In this document: in pieces, positions 38,780 through 51,144 of the stretch
Numbering within the stretch: position 1 is the first letter of the stretch
Layout: every line of letters begins with the position of its first letter
Assembly (NCBI GenBank): GCA_020746105.1
Contig: CM036622.1
Location: 40,339,477-40,403,476 of the forward strand
DNA: 64,000 nt
Direction of reading: 5' to 3'
DNA from: Trogon surrucura
Lineage: Eukaryota; Chordata; Aves; Trogoniformes; Trogonidae
The notes under the pieces: generated by a model
What the model was told of the DNA's origin: nothing
What the model saw: the letters and a program-made list of their open reading frames with translations, nothing else
Databases searched by the model: none
Position numbers and translations under genes: made by a program

Positions 38780-39980
38780 GCTTAAACTAAGGAGTGTCCC
38801 TGGCAGGCAGTTCACAGCTTGAATTCCCTGAATATGAGGTAACAGTGAAGCTAAGTGATATTCTGGACATTAGCCTGATTGAGCAACAGGCCCAACCCTG
38901 GACATCCCCACCTGCACATCCTCAAAATCCCAAAAGAGACATAAAAACATGCATTGGCTGCATGAGATGATAGTGTGCTGGTAGGTCAAACATATAGATA
39001 AAATATTAGGAGCAAAACATTTCAACACTTTTATCTTGGATAATCTCAGGTAATGATGGGAGCAAAGGACCGAGGAAATAAATCGCATATTTGAATTGCT
39101 TCAGTCCTTCAGAGTGCCTTCCGAATGTGGAATTAATAAGGCACAATTTTAGAGTTTCTGAAGTATCTACATTTTTTTAAATTAAAGAACTAAAGAGATT
39201 TTAGTTCAGTTCAAAATGTTTCTGAGAACTGAAGAAGCCTTCACATATTTCATGAGACACATTAAGAGTGGCAAGGATTTTTAAGCCTTGAAAGGCTTAA
39301 AACTCGAGAAACAAGTAGCAGCCTATAAGGAGCTGCATCCTGAGCATATAGTTACTGAAGACGATAAGAATTTCAGACCACCACCAGAAAGCATACAAAA
39401 CAAAAAGATACTGGCAAAACCGCAAGCTATCTACACGGAAGACACCACATCTACAAAAGCTTTGAGCACATTATCAGAACTGACAGCATTTCTTGTCATC
39501 TAAGAAACAAATTATCTAGACAAAGGAAGAAGAAAGGCTGATGAGTAAAACAAAAGAACGGTTTCTGAGCCATGTTTTGTTCAGGCTTTCAGATTCACCC
39601 CTCAATTTGCAGGAGTTTGCAATGCCCCAAAATCTCCTGGTGAGATCCAAAACTGGAGAGACTGGTGGGTGCTCTTTGATGAGTTTCTCACAGATGAAAT
39701 GAGGGTTGCTACAGAACTGGAGAGTTCAATTGTTGTGGAAGTCTTCAAATCCTCTCATTTACATTTACTCAATACGGAATTCAGCGTACACAACAGCCTG
39801 TAGCAACTCTCTATCAAGCACAGCCTAGCAAGACATCCATAGAAATGGATTCACCAGCCAGCCAAATAAACATTCGCAGAATATTCAACAGAAAACAAAA
39901 GCAAAATGAGGCTGCTGTTTGCAGGGCACAAATATGCATAGGCTACCTCTGGTCTCCCTACATTGCACAAGACTAGCCTG
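38780..39980 (+). pseudogene. Possible decayed coding remnant, family unknown
   Basis: Plus-strand translations look protein-like in consecutive pieces. 38821 onward reads EFPEYEVTVKLSDILDIS. In one shared frame, 39057-39149 reads EEINRIFELLQSFRVPSE, 39216-39281 reads FLRTEEAFTYFMRHIKSG, 39285-39500 includes KELHPEHIVTEDDKNFRPPP and 39549-39800 includes NWRDWWVLFDEFLTDEM. After a frame change near 39760 it reads QRTQQPVATLYQAQPS. Several stops interrupt the shared frame, though not far fewer than chance predicts, so the case is weak. No splice borders are obvious. If real, it would be a retrocopy or an old gene fragment. I do not recognise the protein. Confidence 0.22.
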
Positions 39981-42900
39981 AGGATCCAGGTTGCTCCTTA
40001 TGCACAAAAGCCTTTATCAAAGGACACCCCAGTTCGAATGTATTATCAACAGGGTAATCACCTGGAGCTCATACAGATTCATTTCGAGACCATCTGGAAA
40101 TCACCGCTTTCCGGTTGTGTATGACACTTCTGAAAATATGTAACACCAGAGCTGCTGGAACATGAAAAGGAGCTTGAGACTGTTACAGACATGTTGATGA
40201 AATCCATAATGCTGTGGTTCGGTCCACAGGACCACATCTATAGCGATACAGAGAGGGAACCTGATGTACCGGTGCCAAAAGCTTAAGGTAATCATACGAT
40301 CACATTATATATAGCGTAATATATATAAAGCAAGTATACTATAAGGTTGTTTGTGAAAGGAATAAAGAGTAATCACCCTACTGGCTTCATGTACACAGTT
40401 CTCATCCAAGATCAACTGGACTACGCTAGGAAGATACCTTTAGCAAGTTACAGTTAATGAGTCAGGCCTCAGCTATCTGTCTGTCTCCCAGTAGATCTAT
40501 TTTTAACACCACAAACCCCAGCTTGCTTTTCAGACACTGCATCTTGCCTCTCTACAGTGTGTGTGAGAGGAAAGAGACCTGTTTCAGTGACTCCAGGGCA
40601 ACACAATGCCAGGAGGTGGAAGAGAGTTTGAGGGAAGAGTGAAGATACCAGGAGATGAGGGGTGAGAGCGGGGACAGGGGTCCATCCTGAAGGGAGGACA
40701 GTGAGTCTGAGCAACAGGAGAAACCTGGAGGGGGAAAAATCCCATGTGCATGTTTCTTCAAAGGGAATTTTGCTAATTGAGGAACTAAACAACCTGTGCC
40801 TGTTGATACAAAAAAAAGTCAATGCATAATGACTTGTAATATATTTTAAAAAGATACATTAACAAAAGATATGCAGATTCAGTGAAAAACTGGAAAAATA
40901 AAATATTTTTAAAAAACAACCGCAGTGACTCTTCCAGAAAAGTGTGAAAGGGAATTTGATAAAATTACAGGAGCATCCTATCGCTCCTGACAGAAGATTT
41001 ATAGCACTCAGGGACCAGCTCTGGCATGCTCGGATTCCCCAGAGATGTTGTGCATCGGGGAGGGCCACATGGCTGGTCAGGGGTCTGGGGGGAGGATCCA
41101 AGAGCCCTGCCTGCACCCACCCCCACCCCACCCCCCCCCCCCCCCGGGCAGAGCAGCATCCCCTCCCTGCAGGGCTGAGCAGGCAGGTTGGCATCAGCGA
41201 CAGGTGAGAGGAAGGCTGCCCACATCACTTCAAATCATGGCTGAAATATAACTTCTGCTATTGTTTTTAAACAATATTATTTTATTAAACTTGAGGGGGG
41301 GAGGAGGCATAGTACATTTAGTTTTTTCTAGAACCTTGTCTTCTGCTGCATTCAGCTGATTTCTGGTTTTATATTAACTGATTCAGTTTTTTATCTATCA
41401 TGTTCCCAAAAGCTCACTGCTTTCTATGACAATTGTAAAACCTTTTAAATGCTGTAAGACAAATGTCAGATTTAAGTCAGCAGAGAAAAAGGAATTTCAC
41501 CACTGCTGTTACATCTTCTTTACTCAGACTTCTTTCTTTTTGGAAGAAAGTGCAACTTGTATCCGATACAAATAGAGTCTGTTCTGCTTTGATATGTTCA
41601 ATATATATATTTACAGGCAATAATGGAACAGGAATACACAAAATACCTATTTTTAATTTTAGACAAAAGCTGTCACGGATGTACAATAAGAAAATCTGGG
41701 GAGTAATTTGTCTCTGTAACATAATTTGTGCAAACTTCAGCCAAGGACGTTTATCATTTTGGTTTCCACCTCCTCCAGGAAACAGGCAGGGGAAAGCGGA
41801 GCAATAAGTAACGCCTTGCAGAACACACCATCGGTTAGACAGGAAGAGGCATCCTTCCTTCCTCTTTAGGGCAACATGAACGGCTCCATTTTAGCCAGCA
41901 TTTTTTTGTTTTGTTGAATACTGATCTCCTTGCTAAAATGTTAAGATAAGGACCAAGAACCATCAAAAATGACAAGACAGCAACAAGTAAAAGACAAGGA
42001 AGAGAGACAAGAGCTCTCACAGATACAGTTAATTTACATTTACAGACATCAATTTCCGACAGGGTCACAGGATATTCAGTTTTGACAGCATCAAAATCTG
42101 ATTAAAAAACCACTTTGCTCAAGAAAAACATCCATTTTTACGCTGTAATATGTACGGCTATTGTGTTACTGCTGCTAAACAATTAAAAAAATAATTGGTT
42201 GTTATCACAAGAAAAGAAATGGTTCTAAGGAGAAAGCTGTCAAAACAAGTTTGAGCACTCAAATGTTGCATCATAACGGTTACGCAGGAGCGGGACAAAG
42301 AGGGAAGACAGCACAGGAAATGTCACTCTGGCATTTCCTAATTCCTGAGCACTTGACTTCACAACCTGCACTTATTTTTATAAGTAATTTCCTAATGGAA
42401 ATTTCCTTCATGGAAAGGATAGACAGCACCCCACAGCCCCTCTCCCCACAACCCTGCTGGCCCAAAACCATGGGATGCTCCAGGGTGCTGGCCCGGCCCC
42501 TCCAGAGAGCTCAGCCCTGCTGCAGCCTCTGAGGCCGAGAGAAAAAAGCCCTCCAGTCTGGTCAAATCTGCGAGAGACTTGAGCACAAAAACCCAAACAT
42601 GCTCAAACTGTAACTGCCCTGAGGATCGTGGCTTGACTAAACTCCCACACGTTTTCCCAGGAGCAGCAAGAAGTGTCTTTCCAAACACTGTTGTTCCCCC
42701 AATACTGACTGGACCATGACACCGCTACAGAAAACACTGCAGCTTTTCTCTAAGGTTTGGTTTGTTTTTTTTTTTACTTTGTTACCATGAGCCAAACAAA
42801 GCAATTTTCTCACTCTTGTTTTTAGAGAAATCTGAAGTCTTCTAGTTGAAATTTTCCATTGCAAGTTCTGCCTCAGGCTCTATGTTTCTTTGGAAAGTTT

Positions 42901-45539
42901 CAGTCCCAGTAGTTAAAGTTTGGCTGAGTTATAAGCATGGCCACATAATGGAAAGAGTCAGAAAGCTTTAGTTACAGGTAATATGACCAGTTCAACCACT
43001 AATACACACATAAACACTCATATATCTGGCGAACTTGCTCAAATTACGGGAAGATACACAGCTAATGACAGAATTTCCAAATAAATACATGATGTCCAAG
43101 ACTTACTTAGGGGAGTAGATTCTTTAGCGTTACTCATGTCCGTGGAGAGCCAGTATATCTAAGTCAAAAGCAACTTTTTTTCTAAAGCAAGGCTAACTCT
43201 CAGCAGGAAAAGCCATGTTTTGCCTACTTATTTGATTAATAGAGTTATTTGATATACGAGACTGCACAAAAGTAGCAGAACATCATAGCATCCCATCATT
43301 TTGGAAGGGGAAAGGTTTTTTCTCATATTTCCACTTTTCTGCATATGTAATTTTCTGTAATTGATAGAATAAGACGGTATAAATAAATATACGATCTGCT
43401 GCTGGATCTGTTTTGGTTAGCAGCGCCCAAACTAAACCAACAAGCCATAGACTCACAAGGCTTCCCTGCAACAGGCAGAAGCTGAACCTCCAGCTCGTGC
43501 TGGCTGTGGCTGTGCCCTGCACCCCTAAGATTTCCAGTGACAGCTTGAGCCCCACTGGAAACCATCATTCTTTCTCCGACAACACTGAGGCATATATGTG
43601 GATTTTTTTTTTTTTTTGCTCTTCCCCCATTCAACAGGGAACCTCTAGTGACACTTCCACTGCATTCCTTCCCATGCCTTAATCCTCCTCCTTCTGCTGG
43701 GATAATCCCCAGGGAGTATGGCACATGAAGTCAGGACAAGTGGAAAGACAAATTATGACAAAAAATTGCATCTAATAACCTCCAAGATAAACTCATGTGG
43801 CTTAGCATGCAGCTCCACATTTACTTAAATCAGCTTTTTCTGCTATACTGGTAGTGGAACAGTCCTACTGTGAAACAACACTATTTCAGCTTTATGTGCT
43901 TATCATTCTTGTTGTTCGCAAATTGACCTAGACAGGTAAGTATTACAGCTCAACTTGTAGATGGATTTTCATGCAGATCCCACTGTGATCAAGTATAGTC
44001 AGTTTGATTTTCAACAACCCTGTCAGATGAAAACTTACAGCCTGCCTTGAAACAAAGATGAATGGGATGATCTTTGATGTTACAAGCCCAGTAGGAGGGA
44101 AAGTAGATAAAAGGTGTTTATATGCCATCTTCTGCTGTTAAAATAATGCACAATGCAAAGTCAAAGTAAGCATTTCAGTTTTAGTAAAATAACCAGTGGC
44201 CTGCAGAAATGTGGTAGGAATAAGTAGACCTCTTGCAAAGAGAGCATAGAAACAGTCTTCCCTCTGTATTTCTCTAAAAAAAATCAGTCTAGGGGTAAAT
44301 TTTCACATGTAGACACAGACAACAATAATAAAATTAGTCTTTTGCTGTGACAGAAGTATTTACAATTTTAAAATGAGAATGAAGCCCACAAACAGTGAAC
44401 ACCTGGTCAGCCATGCATTGGAATTTACATGAATTAAAATATTGGTAAACTAAGTGGTTGCCCCCAGTATTTCTGCCACAAAACATTTTCCTTTATAAAA
44501 TACTTTTGAAACGTATTAGGGAATACATAATACCTTCAACTTGCTTTCAAAAGATTTTTTAATTTTGGCAAGAGGAAAGACCCAGCACCAGGAAAAAAGA
44601 AAAAAAACAGCTTTTCTCTGCCCCATGACTTTATGTCACGTTTTAGCCAAGATACAAAGCTACATTCTTTTCAGTCACATTCTCAACAGAAATGGTAGCA
44701 ACACACCAAAAATAACTGAGCATGCACATTTCAACTGAAGGCCAGGCCAAGATACTACTATGGGAGCAGCTGTAGAACTCCCTGCACAGGAAGCTGAAGG
44801 CAGTCAGTGAGGGTGAAGAGGGGGAGCAGAGGGCTGCTCAGCCAGCTGCCCCTTCCGCCACTCCCAACGTGACCCCATTCCTCACACCCAAAATAATGGT
44901 GTTATCCTGGATGGGACCAGAGCAGTTAGTCCTGTAACCCAAGCTGTGGTGCCCAGCTGAAGGTTCAGGTTTCAGATCCTGCTAACGAGGAATGCTGCTG
45001 CCGTTTCTGGGAATTCCGCATTAGGAGAAAGGAAAGAGAAAGAGATTGTTTTCACCCTTAGAAAACCCAGGCTGCAAAGAAAGGTACAAAAGAATGAGGA
45101 TGCTCGCATATGGTTGCTTGCGTGGTTTTAATTTAGTCCCTTTTGTGCACACGTTATAAGACAGTCTTCACTTGCACAACCACATGATATTAGGATTTGT
45201 TGGGTTGTTGGCTTTGCTGTTGTTTATTTTTTCAGAAGGCTTGAATTGGTAGTCAATAGACAACTACAAAGTAATAATCGAGTTTGTGTAATGAATTAGG
45301 TTATTTTTAGGGAAATGTTTATTTCATTGAGACTCAGCATTAAATACATTTCACTATCTTTAACTCTGGAGGCTAATATGGCTGTTGATAGGTAACTTCC
45401 AGTTTTCTGTCATCCTTAGTTTCCCAACAGAAGGTTTTTTTGAACTCCTGGGGAACACCAGAACCCAGTTATTACCGATTCATTTGCTGCATTGGCAGCA
45501 CAGGGTGCATGGAAGGACAGGAGGGTGGGTTTGGGGAGG
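39981..45539. other. AT-rich non-coding DNA, no gene seen
   Basis: No exon or young repeat was recognised. Frames such as 40469-40822 (minus) and 43323-43724 (minus, 133 codons) have no signatures. A C-rich low-complexity tract at 41115-41145 is listed separately, and a T run lies at 43603-43618. Confidence 0.6.
41115..41145. repeat. C-rich low-complexity tract
   Basis: CACCCACCCCCACCCCA runs into an uninterrupted stretch of 15 C residues (41131-41145). The minus strand is G-rich enough to form a G-quadruplex. Such runs are also prone to sequencing length error. Confidence 0.9.
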
Positions 45540-46490
45540 TTCTGCATATTACGGAGAAGAGCAAGGGGGGAGGGAGAGGGCACCCTCCCGCGCGTGGGGA
45601 GGCGGGTTTCACCTGCACCATCTCCTGCGGGAGAGCCAGGCAACCGCACCCAAGCAGCAATTTAGGAAACCCTGGCTGCTCGGGGACGGGGCGGAAAGTC
45701 CCCGCTTGTGTATTTTTAAGACCATGGGTCAAACCAACGGCGTGGCCCCCGCAGAAGCAGAAGATCCTTCCGAACCGCAGCCTCCTCGACCTTTGAACCC
45801 GGTGGTTGCGTTTCGAGCCGGGTTTCCCGCAGGAAACGAGCCAAGCGCACCTGCGCCGCTCCCCGCTGCCCGCCCAGCTCCTGCGCTGGGCGGCTCCCTC
45901 CTGGAAAACCGGCACCCTAAAGACACGAAAGTCCCGTAAGGGCCGGCTAAAGGCCGGAACTCAGCTACCTCGGGCAGGAGGAGGCGGTGCCCCCCGCTAC
46001 TGCCCCGCAGGGCGCTGAGAAAGGGCAGGGGATGGAGTTGCTGCCGGACGGGCTCCTAAGGAGCCTGGGCTGGAAAGGGAAAACGTGTGAGGCGGTTCCC
46101 AGTGGGACAACTTTAGCTCCCGAAGACGGCTACAGCACCGTGTCCCTGCCTGCTGTGTGCCCGCGTAGCCCCGGGAGCGGGGATGTCGGCATCCCTTCGG
46201 AGCTTCTCTCGCAGGAGCCGGGGGAGACCCCTGCCCGCCGGGAAACTCCCAGATCTCTTGTAGGCCCTTCCCTTAAGGCATGGTTCATTAATAGACAAAG
46301 TAACACACAACGAAGCTTATTCCTCTGACGAAACAGCCGACACAACCAGTGGGCTTTCCCTTCGCACCCCTCTCTCCTTAGAAAAAGGCCCCACTCCTTC
46401 CCCCTACACCCACCCCCGGGGAAGGCGCCGGAGGCAGGCGAGGCTCCGCGGCTTAACCCTTCCCTGCCTCCTCCGCCCCCTGGAAACTTT
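45540..46490. promoter_or_regulatory. Isolated CpG island
   Basis: CpG density rises sharply here, for example CTCCCGCGCGTGGGGAGGCG (about 45585), CCTTCCGAACCGCAG (about 45767) and CGCGTAGCCCCGGGAGCGG (about 46161). It then drops to AT-rich DNA beyond 46490. Several overlapping frames on both strands (up to 184 codons) are typical of stop-poor GC-rich DNA, and none shows a domain. In birds such an island usually marks a promoter or a Polycomb-bound regulatory region. No initiator or TATA box stands out, so direction is unknown. Confidence 0.75.
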
Positions 46491-49200
46491 ATGAAGATAC
46501 CAAAGCCTCTAACTGTCTGGCTGAGTTACATTTCTGAACGAAGAGGGTAAATTATCCACTCATTGAGGAAGGTTTTTATACTGAGATATGGATGGCAAAC
46601 TCGTGCTCTTAGTTTGTTGTGTGAGTCCGTGCTTATTTCTGATGACTGTTTAAATAAGACTATAGAAATGCACCCTGTTAATATCTAAGAGGTCACATAA
46701 TATAACGGAGGTCATACCTTGCACGCTTCTGAACACTATTATTTACATGATCCTGTGAAAAAATATTTGGAAAACCAAACACATTTTCCCAGTATTACTT
46801 ACTCTGGTCCTGGGAACCAAGGGGAAGATTCAGTGACAGCTACATTAGTTAAACCCAAAAAATAACTGGTTAAGTTTATAGCTCTCCCTCTTTGCAGCTA
46901 ATAGAATTAGACATTCATGTAAACAGCTGTGAATCTTATTGTGGGGATGTTTTCATGGGGCAAAAAAAAAGGGGGGGGACTACAAGAAGGCAGCAAAAAA
47001 AAGCTGTCTAATGTAAACCAGTAGAGATACACATTTTCCCCATAGTGCTCATTCAAAGATCAGCGTGGTTTATTTTGTTAAAAAGGAGAATATGTCAGTT
47101 ATTGTGAGTCCAAGATGTCAGCTGCGAGCTCTAGGGCAGCATTTTAAAACAGAAGAGATCATAAAAATCTGTATATTTGTCTAGTACCAGTACCGAAATT
47201 TTACAAGGTTATATTCTTTTCAGTGCAAAGTGCAACAATATACTTGCCGTTCTATAAAATAACTGCTTTTTCACAGTTCATAGAGCATTCGGTTTTTTAA
47301 AAAGTCTAAGTGATATTTAGATTAACCAAGAGCTGTCTGGAGATGTTTTCATTAACATTTTAGTTTGACTAGGCTGAAAAGGGGTTAAAAGTAACTATAG
47401 CCTCACAGTCAACAGAAAGCTATTTAAATATTTGATTATCCCTGCAGCAAAGGAAAGAGGATAATAGTGCAACAGCAACCTCTCTCGGGGTAAAGTCAAG
47501 GTTTAATAACCTAGCACCAAAGCAATTGTTCGAATCAAGCAATAGGAAGTTCAAAATATTTTCAAGTACAATCTATTTCCTTGTGTTTATTTTGCTGAAG
47601 ATGCCCTCAGATAAATAGCCTTTTTTCACTGAAAGCAATAGAAATGTCACCATTGACTCCAGGGAGATCAGGACTGATGCCTGGACATCATGTGGGTACA
47701 TTAATTTAATATTCCTCAAAATAATGCAAGTTAAAGAGTCAATATTTGCCATCCATTCTCTCCCTGTTTTGTCCTTTTTTTTTTTTTTATTATTATTACT
47801 GTTTAATCAAATCACTGTCCTAGAACTCAGTGATGGTAAAGATCTAGCAGACGGAGTGATCTGTCTTCTTTTGAATGCAATGTCTCTTCATGATGGTTTG
47901 GTTTTTATTGTGTGAGGGGGGTTTGCTCTGTTTTGGGTTTTGTGGGGTTTTTGTTTGGTCGGTTTTTTAAAAACTGATGCCTCATGGTGCACAGTTTTTA
48001 AATGTCCGAGGTGATAAGGGTTCCTTAAAGAGCCTTGCTGTACGTTGTAATGGATCTCTGACTATGATCAAATCCTGCTGTTTCTTGCTATGCAGGAAGT
48101 CTTTCCAAATTAGTCTAACACCAGGGCCAAGCACTGTGACTAATAGGCATAACTGCACTGTTCATGCTATCTGTAAGGCAGGTTCAGCGGGGAAAATATC
48201 AGCACCGAGAATGTGCTTGGTTTTCTATGGACTAAGGGGCAAATTCTTAGAGAAAAAAAAAGACAAGGGAATGGATCTGAGAGTTCAGACCTGAAGCATA
48301 ACTAATTTTGCAAAGATGCTTTAATCCAGAGGTACTTTGTCAGTAGCAATTCGGACTAAAATGAAGGAAATTTAAAAACTGCTCAACAGCAGCCCCAGGG
48401 GAAGGTACCTGTGCTTTAGGATCTTCACATGCCTCTTGATCAGTGTCATTGAGTTTGGACTAAGCAGAAGAAGAAACTGTGACCCTCAGTGTTAAATTCT
48501 GTGAGGAGCAGATACATTTGTTTAACGTTGGTCATTAGATCTTAACTACTTCACTCAGTGTTTTGCCCAATAACTTGTGTCTGATAAAAGTATAATTTCA
48601 AAACAATACTTTAAAATAGCAAATAACAGAAAATCAGCCATTTCCCTGGACAGCATCCTACAAATGAGTGCTTCACTTCACACGAGTTGTCTGGCTTCAG
48701 TTTCCACCTTTTTTTGAGGCTGTTCCTTTCCCCACTAGGTTCAAAAGACTTTCCACACCTCACATTTCCATCTCTAGAGGGTATTTCATGTTGTATTCCA
48801 GTGCCTTAAGAAAGGACAAGCTCTAAGTGCATCTTGTACGCTACTTTAGAGTTTCAAAACGTAAGGTTGGGAGGGAAGCATCTACTCTCCATGCTCTTCA
48901 AAATTTCAATATCCCTTAAAAAAAAAGAAAAAAGTGCAATCTAACATCCTTACCCTGCCTGGATGTAAAGTTGAAGGAATGGCTTGTAAAGGAAAGAATA
49001 GTAGTAATAGTAATAGTTGTGAGAGGGAGATCCGATAAGCCACTCACACAGGATTTGCTGTTACCTGTTTCAACAAATACAGCTGTAAAACTTTCCCTTT
49101 TTCTTCCTAATACTGGCAGTTGGCCTTCAATATACAAAGAAAAAATATATTCTTAAAAGAATCTAGAAAACATCTGAAGTTCCCCTGCAAGAAAAAAATC
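46491..49200. other. Repeat-poor AT-rich block between CpG islands
   Basis: No gene or transposon was recognised. Sequence such as 46500-46760 and 47020-47480 has few homopolymers and looks information-rich, like conserved non-coding DNA. T-rich tracts lie at 47768-47786 and a G run at 46972-46979. The 47977-48294 frame (105 codons) has no signature. Confidence 0.45.
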
Positions 49201-49204
49201 AGGA

Positions 49205-49513
49205 TTGCCCTGTCTTTTAGCAAACCCCAAAGCAAACATATTGCAGTCCCTTCTCTGTGATGCCCTGTGGAGGTTGAGTGGAAGAGAGCTGTACTCTGTA
49301 GACCAGCCTGCCTGGGCAGCCGTGGCCAAAGCTCTGCCCAGAGAATTCAAGAGAGGCAAGAAAGACCACCAGGACTGGAAGGTTTCCAAAGGCCTCCAGG
49401 AGGTCCCCAAGACCCTGGTGACAGGAACTGTGGGTTACCTCGATCAGCAGAACCCAGATGATCGTAACTGCATAGGTGGATCCTTGAAAGGGAAACTGCT
49501 CCTGAAAAAATAA
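49205..49513 (+). other. Uncharacterised 102-codon open frame, GC-richer than flanks
   Basis: The frame starts MPCLLANPKAN and ends GGSLKGKLLLKK. The segment 49255-49500 is visibly richer in G and C than its surroundings and has few stops in this frame. No homologue was recognised. No clear acceptor or donor flanks it. It may be chance, an old repeat or an unknown exon. Confidence 0.15.
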
Positions 49514-49559
49514 CGCAAAGCTCCTTCCCAGTTTAAACTAGACACTGGTTGACAACGCA

Positions 49560-50380
49560 GGGTTCTTATTCCGATTTCGCTGTTGGGAAACTATTAATCT
49601 CTACAGTCATGTTCATTTACTGTGACACTTGTTTTAGCCCCGGACAAAGAATGCGTTTGATAAAATGAGGGCAATATCTTTTTCGTTTATAGAGGCAATT
49701 AGCTACACACTCTCTGTTGTCAGAGCGACACAGCATCAATCACGGACAGATATCGGTTTCTTTAAAAAGTTAAATTCCCTCCTGTTGGCCCTGGCAGTGT
49801 TTTAGTAACATGCATTATGTTTACTTTGGGGAGGAAAATGTGTTTCATTCTGGCAAGGGGAACAAAATGCTTTGGTTGTGGGTTCCTTTGTCGAGGGAAG
49901 GCAAAATATTCTGATACTTTAGATAAAAAGGGGAGATAAAGTGCCTGATTTGCTGCTGCCGCTTTAATCGCTGTTATTATGGTTTATTGTGACACGGCCC
50001 GCTGAAGTCTACGGGATTGTGGCTTTCTCATGGCACAGCTCTCCCCATCAGGATTTTGAAGCCTGCCCTTCAAACATTAGATTGATCAATACATCACTAT
50101 GTACTATTTTTAATTCTCTTGTGCATTAATTCCGGAGTGAAACATCGCTTTCCCACTCTAGCATACGTGTCTCGTGGGTAATTTGACAGAGTGCGTATTT
50201 TTGTCTGTCTAAGGTTCCAGCTTTACGGTCTCTAAAAGCCTACCAGCAAGCTAAATACATGAATCCCAAATTTCGGGGATGTTCTCTGGCCAGGAGACAC
50301 CCAGCGCTAATTTCTTGATTACTCCGCAGCACGTGGCCCTTCCTTTCTCGCCTTGTTTCAGAAGCTTCGCTGGGCTATTT
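49560..50380. promoter_or_regulatory. Candidate conserved non-coding element
   Basis: Unique AT-rich sequence directly next to the main CpG island cluster, without open frame or repeat. It contains PBX-like CATCAATCA (49734-49742) and clustered TTTAAT and TTAATT homeodomain-type words around 49960-50140. TTAGATTGATCAATACATCA lies near 50077. High complexity and lack of decay next to islands suggest an enhancer, but conservation was not tested. Confidence 0.35.
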
Positions 50381-50384
50381 CACT

Positions 50385-50675
50385 TTAAGCAGCCTGCGGA
50401 GCCGGCCGGGAGCCGCTCTGCGCAGCGCCGCGCAGAGCCGCGCAGCGCCCCGCCGGCGGTCATCTGCTGCGCGGGGAGGAGTGAGGCGGACAGAAAACGG
50501 GTTCGATTTTGGAAACATCTCGCTGTTATTTCGGCCGGGTCGGCGGAGGGTCGGAGCTCGTAAGTCACCGTGAGGGCACGGGCGCTGCGCGGTACGGCCG
50601 CCCCGCCGCTACTTCCGTACAAAAGTTACCGCTTTAAAGGACGAAAGGGAAACGTCGTCGTGCTTAACGGCTTGT
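50385..50675. promoter_or_regulatory. CpG island (first of the main cluster)
   Basis: CpG-dense, for example CTGCGCAGCGCCGCGCAGAG (about 50420) and GCGCTGCGCGGTACGGCCGC (about 50582). Both strands are open (94 and 80 codons) without domains. It lies about 100 bp upstream of a second, larger island and may be part of the same regulatory unit. Confidence 0.7.
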
Positions 50676-50865
50676 ATGGATTAGCTCTAATGCAGATTTG
50701 TCTTCATTACTTTCCAGTACACTCCGCCGGCCAAAAAAAAAAGAGAATCCTCTGTCTAGATTCATGATAAACTCGACACTGAATTTTCAGAGCAACGTTC
50801 GAGCCTTTGCGCGACAGAGAGGTATCCCCAGCTCCCGCGTCTGCCTTCTCGACTTCATTTTTAAG

Positions 50866-50873
50866 TATAAAAG
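50866..50873 (+). promoter_or_regulatory. TATA box candidate at the edge of a CpG island
   Basis: TATAAAAG lies in TTAAGTATAAAAGAGGTATA and is followed at once by CpG-dense DNA (GACGCGGGTGTCCCTGG). Spacing would put a plus-strand start near 50895-50905. The sequence fits a core promoter well, but no downstream coding exon is recognised, so any transcript is likely non-coding or starts a distant gene. Confidence 0.4.
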
Positions 50874-51130
50874 AGGTATAGACGCGGGTGTCCCTGGCGA
50901 CGTTCGCCGGCGCCCAGTCGTACCTCCGGCGCAGCCGAGAGGCGACGCTGGGGGCTGCGGGGTTCGGCCGCCCCCGCTGAGGGAACGGGCTCCCTGTGGA
51001 TGCAGCCCCGCGGAGGCTCCGCGCCGGCGCTTCTCTGGGAGGAACCCCCGTGCTCTCACCGCGCCTTCTCACTAACCCCAAGAGCCAGAATAAAATCTTT
51101 ACCGGCAAAATATTGCGCAAGGTGCGGAGC

Positions 51131-51144
51131 GGGGGGGGGGGGGG
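51131..51144 (+). repeat. Run of 14 G inside a CpG island
   Basis: GGAGC is followed by 14 G and then AGAGATTG. The run can form a G-quadruplex and is a likely site of sequencing length error. Confidence 0.85.

Noticed and set aside
45385-45939. 184-codon frame in the isolated island
   Set aside because: Proline/alanine-rich low-complexity translation, antisense frames equally open, no domain.
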